DNA of 17,252 nucleotides from an uncultured Eubacteriales bacterium. GTDB taxonomy: Bacteria > Bacillota > Clostridia > Oscillospirales > CAG-272. This document shows, one piece after another, positions 1-6,476 of this stretch. The notes beneath the pieces were generated by a model that was not told the origin of the DNA, did no database searches, and saw only the letters and a program-made list of their open reading frames with translations. The DNA lies in the NCBI GenBank assembly GCA_934476315.1, contig CAKSNQ010000034.1:1-17252 (forward strand). Reading direction: 5' to 3'. The translations under genes and the position numbers were made by a program. Numbering within the stretch: the first letter of the stretch is position 1; each line of letters starts with the position of its first letter.

Positions 1-76
1 CCCGAGTGGCCAAAGGGGGCAGACTGTAAATCTGTTGTCTCTGACTTCGGTGGTCCGAATCCACCCGCTCCCACCA
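1..76 (+). tRNA. tRNA-Tyr (GUA), 5' end cut off by the window
   Basis: The anticodon stem-loop is intact: stem strands GCAGA and TCTGT close the loop CTGTAAA, with anticodon GTA at 26-28. A long variable arm follows, as expected for a type II tRNA. The T arm is GGTGG/CCACC (49-53 and 61-65), then the acceptor 3' strand CGCTCCC (66-72), discriminator A73 and an encoded CCA (74-76). The 5' acceptor strand, predicted to be GGGAGCG, and about two more bases lie before the window. Together the long arm and GUA anticodon identify tyrosine. Confidence 0.95.
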
Positions 77-77
77 A

Positions 78-114
78 GCCTTTCCGGATATGGTTCGGAG
101 AGGCTTTTGTTTTT
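78..114 (+). terminator. Intrinsic terminator after tRNA-Tyr
   Basis: A 9-bp stem GCCTTTCCG (78-86) / CGGAGAGGC (96-104), with one G-U pair and a 9-nt loop, is followed directly by TTTTGTTTTT (105-114). It begins two bases after the CCA and would end the tRNA transcript. Confidence 0.9.
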
Positions 115-222
115 GCTATTGCCGTAGCGGAGGGCGCCGTCGCCTCTTTTGCGAGCCATACCCTATCATCGCGCGCCCGCAAGCCCTGCGCTCCATCCGC
201 AAAAAATTTTTTCAAAAAGGGC

Positions 223-251
223 TTGACAAACCCGGCGGAATGTGGTATGAT
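223..251 (+). promoter_or_regulatory. Sigma-A-type promoter of the T-box / trpXYZ operon
   Basis: A perfect -35 TTGACA (223-228), a 17-bp spacer and -10 TATGAT (246-251) give one of the best promoters in the window. Transcription would start near 258, just before the T-box leader. Confidence 0.9.
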
Positions 252-257
252 ACTCCC

Positions 258-552
258 ATCAATAAAACCTATGAGGAAGACGAGTAACTCCGACGAATGT
301 TCACAGAGAGCCGCAGGCGCTGGAAATGCGGCAACGGGAAGCGGAGCGAATGGACTTCGGAGGGCGGACGAACGCCGCGTGCGGCAAGTAGCTACCGACG
401 GGTGTCGCACCTGTTACAAAGGCGAAGCATATGTCAGTATGCCAAAAGTCGGGTCGCGTCTCGCGATCAACCCGGGTGGTACCGCGGAAATGTTTGTATT
501 TTCGTCCCGGATGCAGTCAGTTTTTTGCCTGCATCCGGGACTATTTTATTTT
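258..552 (+). promoter_or_regulatory. T-box leader, tryptophan (UGG) specifier
   Basis: The leader carries the conserved T-box sequence GGGTGGTACCGCGG (474-487), which forms the antiterminator bulge that reads the acceptor end of an uncharged tRNA. Stem I is closed by CTCCGA (288-293) and TCGGAG (357-362), is preceded by the usual GAGTAA, and contains the AGAGAG motif (305-310) next to the distal arm. On its 3' side the specifier loop reads GAA-TGG-A with the codon TGG at 351-353, so the predicted effector is tRNA-Trp. The terminator at 504-552 is the off-state. The downstream importer of the TrpXYZ type agrees with a Trp specifier. The T-box call is certain; the amino acid is a strong inference from loop position and context. 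Confidence 0.93.
504..552 (+). terminator. T-box-controlled intrinsic terminator
   Basis: A perfect 13-bp stem GTCCCGGATGCAG (504-516) / CTGCATCCGGGAC (529-541) with a 12-nt loop is followed by TATTTTATTTT. It lies just after the T-box sequence and 20 bases before the trpX start, so read-through depends on the antiterminator. Confidence 0.93.
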
Positions 553-571
553 CCAGAAAGGAACACTTACC

Positions 572-1585
572 ATGAAAAAATTCATCTCTCTTCTCTCTCT
601 GACACTCGCGCTTCTGCTCGTCGCCATCGGTTTTTCGGCGTGCACGACCACGGATAAAAAGACGCCCGCCGATAAGATTGCCGCGGGAGAGCCGGTCCGC
701 ATCGGTGTAATTCAGTACATGCGCCACCCGTCGCTGGACAACTGCTATGCCGGCATCAAGCAGGCACTTGAGGTCTCCGGCATCCGGTATGAGCTGGATT
801 ACCAGGTCGGTTCCGACAACTCCGCAGGTGCAGACTGCACGACGTACGCGCAAAACATGGTTGCCACCGGTTGTGACATTATCATCGCCATCGCCACTCC
901 CGCCGCTGCCACCGCCTATGCCGTCACCGCCGACACCGGGATTCCCGTGGTTTTCTGCGCCGTTTCCGACCCGGTTCACGAGAAGCTGGTCAAGTCGCTT
1001 GAGGTCCCGGACGAGCTTTGCACCGGCACCTCGGACGTGCTCGATCTGCAGGCACAGGTGGAACTGATCCGCGCGTTTCAGCCGGAGGTCAAGTCCATCG
1101 GCGTCATCTACACCTCCTCGGAGGGCAACTCGCTGACCAACCTTGCCAACTTCCGCAAGGTATGCGATGGGTTTGGCATTGAGGTTGTCGCCACACCCGT
1201 CCAGAACGCCGCGGACATCCCCGCCGCCGCCGAAAGTGTGGCTTCGCGCGTGGACTGCATCAACAACTTCACCGACAACAACGTCGTGAACAATCTTTCC
1301 ATTCTGCTCGCCGCCGCCGAGCGCTACAACATTCCCGTCTACGGCTCCGAGGAGGAGCAGGTGAAGAACGGTTGCCTTGCCTCGGTCTCCATCGACTACG
1401 TTGCCCTCGGCAAGGTTACAGGTGAGATGGCAGTGGACATTCTGCGCGGTGCGGATGCCTCCGCCATGGCGGTCAAGACCATTTCCGACGCCACGCCGAT
1501 CGTCAACACCGAAGTGGCAGAGCGCCTCGGGCTTTCCCTGCCCACGCAGTACGGCAACATTCAGACCGTCACGTCCGGTCGGTAA
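572..1585 (+). CDS. trpX: TrpX-type ABC transporter substrate-binding lipoprotein
   Basis: This 337-residue protein is the solute-binding component of a probable tryptophan importer, anchored to the outer face of the membrane. The N-terminus is a lipoprotein signal peptide: Met-Lys-Lys, a hydrophobic stretch, then the lipobox FSAC with Cys24 as the lipidated residue. The mature part has the features of the ABC_sub_bind family (PF04392), including RIGVIQYMRHPSLD near residue 44, the AIATPAAATAYA stretch and the following PVVFCAVSDPV. I chose the ATG at 572 because it gives the signal peptide and follows AGAAAGGA with normal spacing; the reading frame stays open upstream into the T-box but that part is leader RNA. 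The permease and ATPase follow. Substrate assignment rests on the UGG T-box and on the known trpXYZ arrangement in Firmicutes, not on binding residues. Confidence 0.88.
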   Translation: MKKFISLLSLTLALLLVAIGFSACTTTDKKTPADKIAAGEPVRIGVIQYMRHPSLDNCYAGIKQALEVSGIRYELDYQVGSDNSAGADCTTYAQNMVATGCDIIIAIATPAAATAYAVTADTGIPVVFCAVSDPVHEKLVKSLEVPDELCTGTSDVLDLQAQVELIRAFQPEVKSIGVIYTSSEGNSLTNLANFRKVCDGFGIEVVATPVQNAADIPAAAESVASRVDCINNFTDNNVVNNLSILLAAAERYNIPVYGSEEEQVKNGCLASVSIDYVALGKVTGEMAVDILRGADASAMAVKTISDATPIVNTEVAERLGLSLPTQYGNIQTVTSGR

Positions 1586-1634
1586 GTCTGAGCCGGAAAA
1601 CGCGCCCCCATTCCAATGACAGGAGCTTTCTCTT

Positions 1635-2597
1635 ATGTTGATTTTGCTTGGCACCGTCGAGGTGTTTCTGAAAATGGGACTGGTCTATTCCCTGCTCGCC
1701 ATGGGATACTACGTCTCCTATACTCTGCTGGATTTCCCGGATCTGACCGTTGAGGGAACCTTTTTGTCCGGTGCCGTGACGTTCGGACTTCTCGTCACGC
1801 ACGGCGTCAGCGGCTGGCTCGCCTTACTCACCTCTTTTCTGGTAGGCATGCTGTTCGGTGCACTGACCGGCGTGTTGCATGTAAAGTTTCGCATCCGCCC
1901 GCTCCTGTGCGGTATTCTGGTTTCCACCGCCCTGATTACCGTGAATCTGATCGCGACCTCCGCCGGAATGATGGGAGACTTCAAGGGGGAGGCTGCGTCT
2001 ACCATCATGCTCGGGCGCACCGACCCGACGTTGCACAACAGTTTTCCCTTCAACCTCATCCCCGCCAAGGTCGCCGGCATCGGCGTGCGCGACCTTATCA
2101 TGCTGGCGGTCGTCACGGTGCTGTTCAAACTGCTTTTGGACTTTTTCCTCTCCACTAAGCGCGGACTTCTCCTCCGGGCGACGGGAAACAACGCGCGCTT
2201 CGTCACGACGCTCGCCAAGTACGAGGGGAATTGCAAGATTCTCGGGCTTGCCATCGGCAATGGCTACGCGGCGGTGGCGGGGGCACTTTACACCCACATC
2301 AGCGGCAACGTCAACCAGAGCATGGCGCTGGGCGCGGTGGTCATCGGGCTTGCCTCACTCATTATCGGCATTTCCCTTTTCCGCCGCGTGGGTTTTCTGA
2401 AATCCACCACCAAAGCTATCCTTGGCGCCATTCTCTATCAGGCGGCACTGACGATCGTCAACCGCCTCGGCGTTCCGACGGCGTACAACAAGCTCATGAT
2501 GGCACTTCTTTTCGTTCTCGTGCTGATTCCGGGAGAGAGAGCGCGCCGCGCAAAGAGCGCAAAATCCACGAAGGGGGAGGATGCACAGCATGCTTGA
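1635..2597 (+). CDS. trpY: TrpY-type ABC transporter permease
   Basis: A 320-residue very hydrophobic membrane protein of the BPD_transp_2 / LivH-like permease family (PF02653). Roughly eight or more membrane segments can be seen, starting with the segment around residues 5-25 that contains GLVYSLLAMGYYVSYTLL and the family-typical DFPDLTVEGTF. The stretch LIIGISLFRRVGFLKSTTKAILGA near residue 240 fits the cytoplasmic loop that contacts the ATPase. The ATG at 1635 follows AGGAG (1621-1625) by nine bases. The gene starts 49 bp after trpX and its last codons overlap the ATPase gene, so all three are one operon. Only one permease is encoded, so a homodimer is likely. Tryptophan as substrate is inferred from the T-box. 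Confidence 0.88.
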   Translation: MLILLGTVEVFLKMGLVYSLLAMGYYVSYTLLDFPDLTVEGTFLSGAVTFGLLVTHGVSGWLALLTSFLVGMLFGALTGVLHVKFRIRPLLCGILVSTALITVNLIATSAGMMGDFKGEAASTIMLGRTDPTLHNSFPFNLIPAKVAGIGVRDLIMLAVVTVLFKLLLDFFLSTKRGLLLRATGNNARFVTTLAKYEGNCKILGLAIGNGYAAVAGALYTHISGNVNQSMALGAVVIGLASLIIGISLFRRVGFLKSTTKAILGAILYQAALTIVNRLGVPTAYNKLMMALLFVLVLIPGERARRAKSAKSTKGEDAQHA

Positions 2598-3363
2598 ACT
2601 AAAGCACATCACCAAAATTTACAACCCCGGCGAAGTGACGGAAAACGCGCTGTTCAACGATTTTAATCTTTCCGTCCGGGACGGGCAGTTCGTCTCCGTC
2701 GTCGGTTCCAACGGAAGCGGTAAAACCACCCTGCTCAACATCATCTGCGGCTCCATTCCCGTGGAGCAGGGACAGATTCTACTCGACGGTGAGGACATCA
2801 CACATCTGCCGGAGCATCTGCGCTACCGCATCATCGGGCGTGTTTATCAAAACCCCGCTATGGGAAGCTGCCCCGATCTGACCATCGCGGAGAACATGGC
2901 ACTTGCCGACAACAAGGGCGGCGCTTACGGGTTGGGGCGCGGCGTGCCTGCGCATCGGCTTTCCTACTACCGGGAGCAGCTCGCAACGCTGGGACTTGGG
3001 CTGGAAAACAAAATGAATCTGAAGGTGGGGCTGCTCTCCGGAGGACAACGGCAAGCGATGACGCTTCTGATGGCAACCATGACGCCGCTTCGGTTTCTGA
3101 TTCTCGACGAGCACACGGCGGCGCTCGACCCCAAGACCGCCGAAGCAATGATCGCGCTGACCGACCGGATTGTCCGGGAGAAAAAGCTTACGGCGCTCAT
3201 GGTGACGCACAATCTGCGTCATGCGGTGGACTTTGGCGACCGCATGCTGATGATGCACGAGGGCAAGATCATCCTCGACCGCGCCGACGAACAAAAGCGC
3301 GCCACGGACGTCAAGGATGTTCTCCAGATCTTCAACGAGATCAGCATTGAGTGCGGAAACTGA
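2590..3363 (+). CDS. trpZ: TrpZ-type ABC transporter ATPase
   Basis: The ATP-hydrolysing subunit of the importer, 257 residues. Walker A is GSNGSGKT (residues 39-46), the Q-loop is YQNP, the signature is LLSGGQRQAM, Walker B is FLILDEH followed by the D-loop AALD, and the switch histidine is in THN. All catalytic motifs are intact. Two in-frame ATGs exist, at 2581 and 2590. I prefer 2590 because GGGGGAGG ends at 2580, directly against the first ATG but at proper distance from the second, and because the protein then begins MLELKHITKIYNPG as usual for this family. The start lies inside the 3' end of trpY, which suggests translational coupling. Confidence 0.9.
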   Translation: MLELKHITKIYNPGEVTENALFNDFNLSVRDGQFVSVVGSNGSGKTTLLNIICGSIPVEQGQILLDGEDITHLPEHLRYRIIGRVYQNPAMGSCPDLTIAENMALADNKGGAYGLGRGVPAHRLSYYREQLATLGLGLENKMNLKVGLLSGGQRQAMTLLMATMTPLRFLILDEHTAALDPKTAEAMIALTDRIVREKKLTALMVTHNLRHAVDFGDRMLMMHEGKIILDRADEQKRATDVKDVLQIFNEISIECGN

Positions 3364-3407
3364 AAAAGCAGGCGATAACATTCTGACGCCCGCCGAATAA
3401 ACTGCAT

Positions 3408-3429
3408 AAAAAACGCGGCACTCTGCCGC
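3408..3429 (-). terminator. Minus-strand terminator after the beta-helix gene
   Basis: Read on the minus strand, GCGGCA (3429-3424), loop GAG, TGCCGC (3420-3415), one G, then six T (3413-3408). It ends transcription from the MFS/beta-helix genes and faces the plus-strand terminator at 3445-3487. Confidence 0.8.
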
Positions 3430-3444
3430 CAAAGCCAATGCTGT

Positions 3445-3487
3445 GGGGCTGTAAAAAAACTCAAAGAGTTTTTTTACAGCCCCTTTT
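3445..3487 (+). terminator. Strong hairpin terminator after trpZ (copy 1 of a repeated hairpin)
   Basis: A perfect 18-bp stem GGGGCTGTAAAAAAACTC (3445-3462) / its complement (3466-3483) with loop AAA, then TTTTA. It lies between the convergent trpZ and beta-helix genes. A near-identical hairpin is at 6419-6457. Confidence 0.9.
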
Positions 3488-3496
3488 ATCCTCCGT

Positions 3497-4774
3497 TTAC
3501 TCCCCGCGGACGACGCGGATATTTTCGCAGTCCGGCGTCGTTACGCTCGTGTCCCCGTGCGCCGCCACGCGGATGGTCGGTGTGTCGGCAAAGCCGCCAA
3601 ACCGGACGTTGCGCAAAAAGATTTCGCGGCACGCCGATGTGTTCAGAAATTGCGTGGTTTCACGACCGCGGCGCATGGAAATTTCCGAATCCTCGATGCG
3701 GATGTCGGTCGGCTCCTCGTCGCTTGCCAGCACGAGCGACGGAATCGCAAGGTTGGTCACACGGCAATTCCGGACGGTAATATCGTGCAGGTTACGGTTA
3801 CAGCACCAGACCTCCCCGCCCTTGCCGAAGCTGTCGTTGAGAAACTGATCCACGCCGTCAAACGTGCAGTTCTGAATGACCACGTTTTCCGGCGTCGGGA
3901 GCGGCGCGCCGGCGCAACAGAAATACAAAAACACCGTCAGCGTATTATTGCGGTGCGTTTCATTGGTCGGCGCGCCCGCAATCTTGTCCTCATCCGCCAT
4001 CTTCCAGCGGTGTCCGAACACGCCCGGACCGAAGCCGTGGCAGTGGTCGATGAGAATATTTCTGCCGCCCAGCCGGAACAGGCTGCACGCGCTGTTGAGG
4101 ACGCAATCCCGCACGACCGCGCCATCCACGCCAAATCCGGCAACACAGTCGTCGCCTGTGTAAAACTCGCAGTGCTCGATCAGGAGGTTCCGGCTCATTC
4201 GCATGTGGAAGCCATCGTGCCCCGCAAGGACCTTGATATCGTGAACGTACAGATTCTCCGAGAAGGCGCAGATGTGTGCCCAGTTTCCGCTGTCCCGCAC
4301 AGTATAACCGCTCAGCTCGACGTTTTTACAATGGGCGATCATGATGGCGTGCGCCCCGCGATAGCCTTCCTCGCCGTTCGGGAAATAGCTGTTCTTCCCG
4401 TCGATCAGCGCCCCCGCTTCCCCGACGATGCGGACATCCTGTGCGCCGTAGCACAGAATCAGCGCCAGCCCCCACGGGTCTTTTTTCAGCGAGGGGAACG
4501 CCTTGTCGGGTTCCCGCGGAACCGGATCGGTGGCGTCGTCAAAGAAGTGGTCATAATCCTGACGGTCGCGGCTCGCCTCCAGGACGGCGCCCGGGAGAAG
4601 GCGCAGTGTCATATGCGAGCGCAGTCGGATAGTCCCCGTACGGTAAGTTCCCGCGGGAACGACGACCTCCCCGCCGCCGTTTCGAAAGCAATCGTCGATT
4701 GCCGACTGGATGGACACGGTATGGAGATTTCCGTCCGCGCGCGCGCCGTAATCCAGAATATTATACTGTTTCAT
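3497..4774 (-). CDS. GH28-like right-handed parallel beta-helix protein (polygalacturonase-like)
   Basis: A 425-residue protein without signal peptide, so probably cytoplasmic. The N-terminus (YNILDYGARADG, then GGGEVVVPAGTY at about 33-44 and LRLLPGAVLEAS) is typical of pectate-lyase-superfamily / GH28 beta-helix enzymes. Repeating coils such as NLLIEHCEFYTGDD and NILIDHCHGFG fill the rest. Candidate catalytic positions are D187 in HDG, D208-D209 in GDD and H246 in HGFG. The C-terminal RIK-type motif of classical polygalacturonases is not visible, so the exact reaction is uncertain; it may act on an unusual or modified oligosaccharide. The ATG at 4774 lies about 14 bases after a hairpin that is itself preceded by GGAAAGGATG. 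The gene is 115 bp downstream of an MFS transporter, suggesting uptake followed by intracellular cleavage. Confidence 0.78.
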   Translation of the reverse strand: MKQYNILDYGARADGNLHTVSIQSAIDDCFRNGGGEVVVPAGTYRTGTIRLRSHMTLRLLPGAVLEASRDRQDYDHFFDDATDPVPREPDKAFPSLKKDPWGLALILCYGAQDVRIVGEAGALIDGKNSYFPNGEEGYRGAHAIMIAHCKNVELSGYTVRDSGNWAHICAFSENLYVHDIKVLAGHDGFHMRMSRNLLIEHCEFYTGDDCVAGFGVDGAVVRDCVLNSACSLFRLGGRNILIDHCHGFGPGVFGHRWKMADEDKIAGAPTNETHRNNTLTVFLYFCCAGAPLPTPENVVIQNCTFDGVDQFLNDSFGKGGEVWCCNRNLHDITVRNCRVTNLAIPSLVLASDEEPTDIRIEDSEISMRRGRETTQFLNTSACREIFLRNVRFGGFADTPTIRVAAHGDTSVTTPDCENIRVVRGE

Positions 4775-4785
4775 GTGAAAACTTT

Positions 4786-4858
4786 GACCTTTGCGTCAGC
4801 AAAAGCATCCTTTCCCTTATTATTGAGTGTGAAAAGCGATTGTTGTGGGGCAAAGCGC
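4786..4858 (-). promoter_or_regulatory. Candidate structured leader motif upstream of the beta-helix gene (copy A)
   Basis: Read on the minus strand: GCGCTTTGCCCCAC (4858-4845), 30 nt, GAAAGGATGC (4814-4805 region), a 7-bp hairpin CTTTTGC-TGAC-GCAAAGG (4805-4788) and TC. The same two blocks in the same order lie upstream of ymfF at 16603-16651. The function is unknown; the Shine-Dalgarno-like AAAGGA sits directly before the hairpin. Confidence 0.5.
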
Positions 4859-4889
4859 ATTGATTCGGGTGTCTCCCGGGATGTGAAAA

Positions 4890-6206
4890 TTAATTCTTCA
4901 ATTCTTCCTCGCAAGGCATCTCCGACGGCGCTCCGTCCATCTTTTTATCCTTGCGGACCGGTTTGCAGAGCAGGAACACGGGAATGAGCAACAGCGCGGC
5001 GATGAGCGAGACCACCTGCTGTGCGTAGACCGGGATTCCAAACAGGCTGTTGCCGTTCTTTTGAATCAGGCTGACCAGCGGGCTGACCGCCGCCGTGGTC
5101 AAAAATCCGGCGATTCCCGCCAGCGCCTGCTGGAGGGCGTAAGCGCACATCCGCTGGGATGGCTCCACCACGCCGTACACCAGGTTAAGCGCGCCGCTGT
5201 TGATTCCGCCCAGGGCGATCGCGCTCAGCGCGTAGTAAACGGTATAGAGAATGTGCCCGTTTTCCGGCAGGACAAAAACGTTGACTGCGAAGCCGACGAT
5301 CAGCACCAGGTAGCAGATGCGGAGCATGGAAAAGAACGATGTTTTATCGGCGTACCGTCCGAGAAAGGGCGAGACGACACTGCGCACGATTGCATAGATT
5401 ACGGACAGCAATGTAATGAACGTCATGGAAAAGCCAAGCTCTCCGCGTTGCCATGTTCCGTAAAAAGGAACCGCCGCGTAATACGACACGGAATAGAGCA
5501 CGGCGAGAAGCAGGACGCGGCGCACGGAAGCGCTCCCGAGTAGCGCCTTGGCGTTCGCCCATGCGTCAGTGTGTTGTTTCACCGGAGGCGCGGGGCGCTC
5601 GCGGGAAAGAAGCAAGGTGACGGTATGGAGCACGGTCAGGACAAGCAGGGTGATCGCACCAACCACAAAGGAGCCACGGATATTTCCCTGCGCCTCGTAG
5701 TAATCCGTCACAGCGCCCATCGCGTAGGAGAAAACCATGCCGCTGATCAGCGAGACAATCTCCTTGGTCGCGGTAAAGCGCCCCCGATGATCGTCCTCCA
5801 CTGCGCTCATCAGCCAGTTAATCTTAGGCGAATGGAGAACGTTACTGATGCCGTAGCCCATGAGCAAAAGCACCACAAAAACGATGGTTTTGACGGTGCC
5901 GGACACGGGAATGCCGGGGACCAGGTACAGCATGGTGAAGCTGAGCTGGTTGAGGATATGTAAGCATGTGACCCAGCGCTTGACCGGAAGGCGATTTGCG
6001 AGCAGAAGTGCCGAGAGCTGGAACGTCGATCCTAGCGCGACGATGGAGGAAAGGATGCCCGTCAGCGCATCGGACATTCCGATCGCGGCGGTCAGGTTGG
6101 CAAGATAGGCGCCGCCGATCATGATGGTGAAGAAATATTCCAGCGCCGCCTCGATAATAAACATCAGGCGTGTGCGCGCCCAAGCGTCGGTTTTATACCG
6201 TTTCAT
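4890..6206 (-). CDS. MFS transporter
   Basis: A 438-residue integral membrane protein with about 12 hydrophobic segments in two halves separated by a polar loop near residues 200-220 (RERPAPPVKQHTD). This is the general layout of the Major Facilitator Superfamily. The conserved-looking loop GRYADKTS in the second half resembles the MFS motif between helices 8 and 9, and HRGRFTATKEIVSLISG corresponds to the helix 4/5 region. The C-terminus is a charged cytoplasmic tail. The start at 6206 follows GAGAGGGAACGCTT. The gene has its own promoter (6290-6317) and is followed by the beta-helix gene in the same direction, so a sugar or oligosaccharide substrate is plausible but not shown by the sequence. 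Confidence 0.85.
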   Translation of the reverse strand: MKRYKTDAWARTRLMFIIEAALEYFFTIMIGGAYLANLTAAIGMSDALTGILSSIVALGSTFQLSALLLANRLPVKRWVTCLHILNQLSFTMLYLVPGIPVSGTVKTIVFVVLLLMGYGISNVLHSPKINWLMSAVEDDHRGRFTATKEIVSLISGMVFSYAMGAVTDYYEAQGNIRGSFVVGAITLLVLTVLHTVTLLLSRERPAPPVKQHTDAWANAKALLGSASVRRVLLLAVLYSVSYYAAVPFYGTWQRGELGFSMTFITLLSVIYAIVRSVVSPFLGRYADKTSFFSMLRICYLVLIVGFAVNVFVLPENGHILYTVYYALSAIALGGINSGALNLVYGVVEPSQRMCAYALQQALAGIAGFLTTAAVSPLVSLIQKNGNSLFGIPVYAQQVVSLIAALLLIPVFLLCKPVRKDKKMDGAPSEMPCEEELKN

Positions 6207-6289
6207 AAGCGTTCCCTCTCAAATTCCGCAACGGTGCGCGAGATTCCCCGCGTGCACCAAAAAATCGATTGCAAGAGCAAACCATGCAC

Positions 6290-6317
6290 ATTGTACCATA
6301 TATTTTCGATTTGTCAA
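6290..6317 (-). promoter_or_regulatory. Promoter of the MFS / beta-helix operon
   Basis: On the minus strand, -35 TTGACA (6317-6312), a 16-bp spacer and -10 TACAAT (6295-6290). It leaves a leader of about 75 nt before the MFS start and lies directly after a terminator for the upstream genes. Confidence 0.82.
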
Positions 6318-6335
6318 CCCATTTTTATCATTTTC

Positions 6336-6363
6336 AAAAAAGCCTGTCGGGAGTCCCGTCAGG
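6336..6363 (-). terminator. Second terminator after the aminotransferase gene
   Basis: On the minus strand, CCTG-A-CGGG, loop ACT, CCCG-A-CAGG (6363-6343), with one A-A mismatch, then GC and TTTTTT (6341-6336). It stands between hairpin copy 2 and the MFS promoter and gives tandem insulation. Confidence 0.8.
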
Positions 6364-6418
6364 TTGTCCTTGTCCGCATTGTATTTTCATCTTCCCGATG
6401 TCAGTAACAATGACAAAA

Positions 6419-6457
6419 GGGGCTGTGAAAAAACTTGAAAAGTTTTTTCACAGCCCC
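6419..6457 (-). terminator. Hairpin terminator after the aminotransferase gene (copy 2 of the repeated hairpin)
   Basis: A perfect 18-bp stem GGGGCTGTGAAAAAACTT (6419-6436) / complement (6440-6457) with a 3-nt loop. On the minus strand it is followed by TTTTGT. Relative to copy 1 at 3445-3483 it differs at two stem positions, and both changes are compensated on the opposite strand. Confidence 0.85.
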
Positions 6458-6476
6458 ATATCAGATGTGATGAAAT

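Noticed and set aside
90..287. Short frames between tRNA-Tyr and the T-box
   Set aside because: They cover the terminator, promoter and leader; no plausible ribosome binding site or protein-like sequence.
467..1654. 395-residue minus-strand open frame opposite trpX
   Set aside because: The plus strand has a promoter, T-box, signal peptide and family motifs; the minus frame has none.
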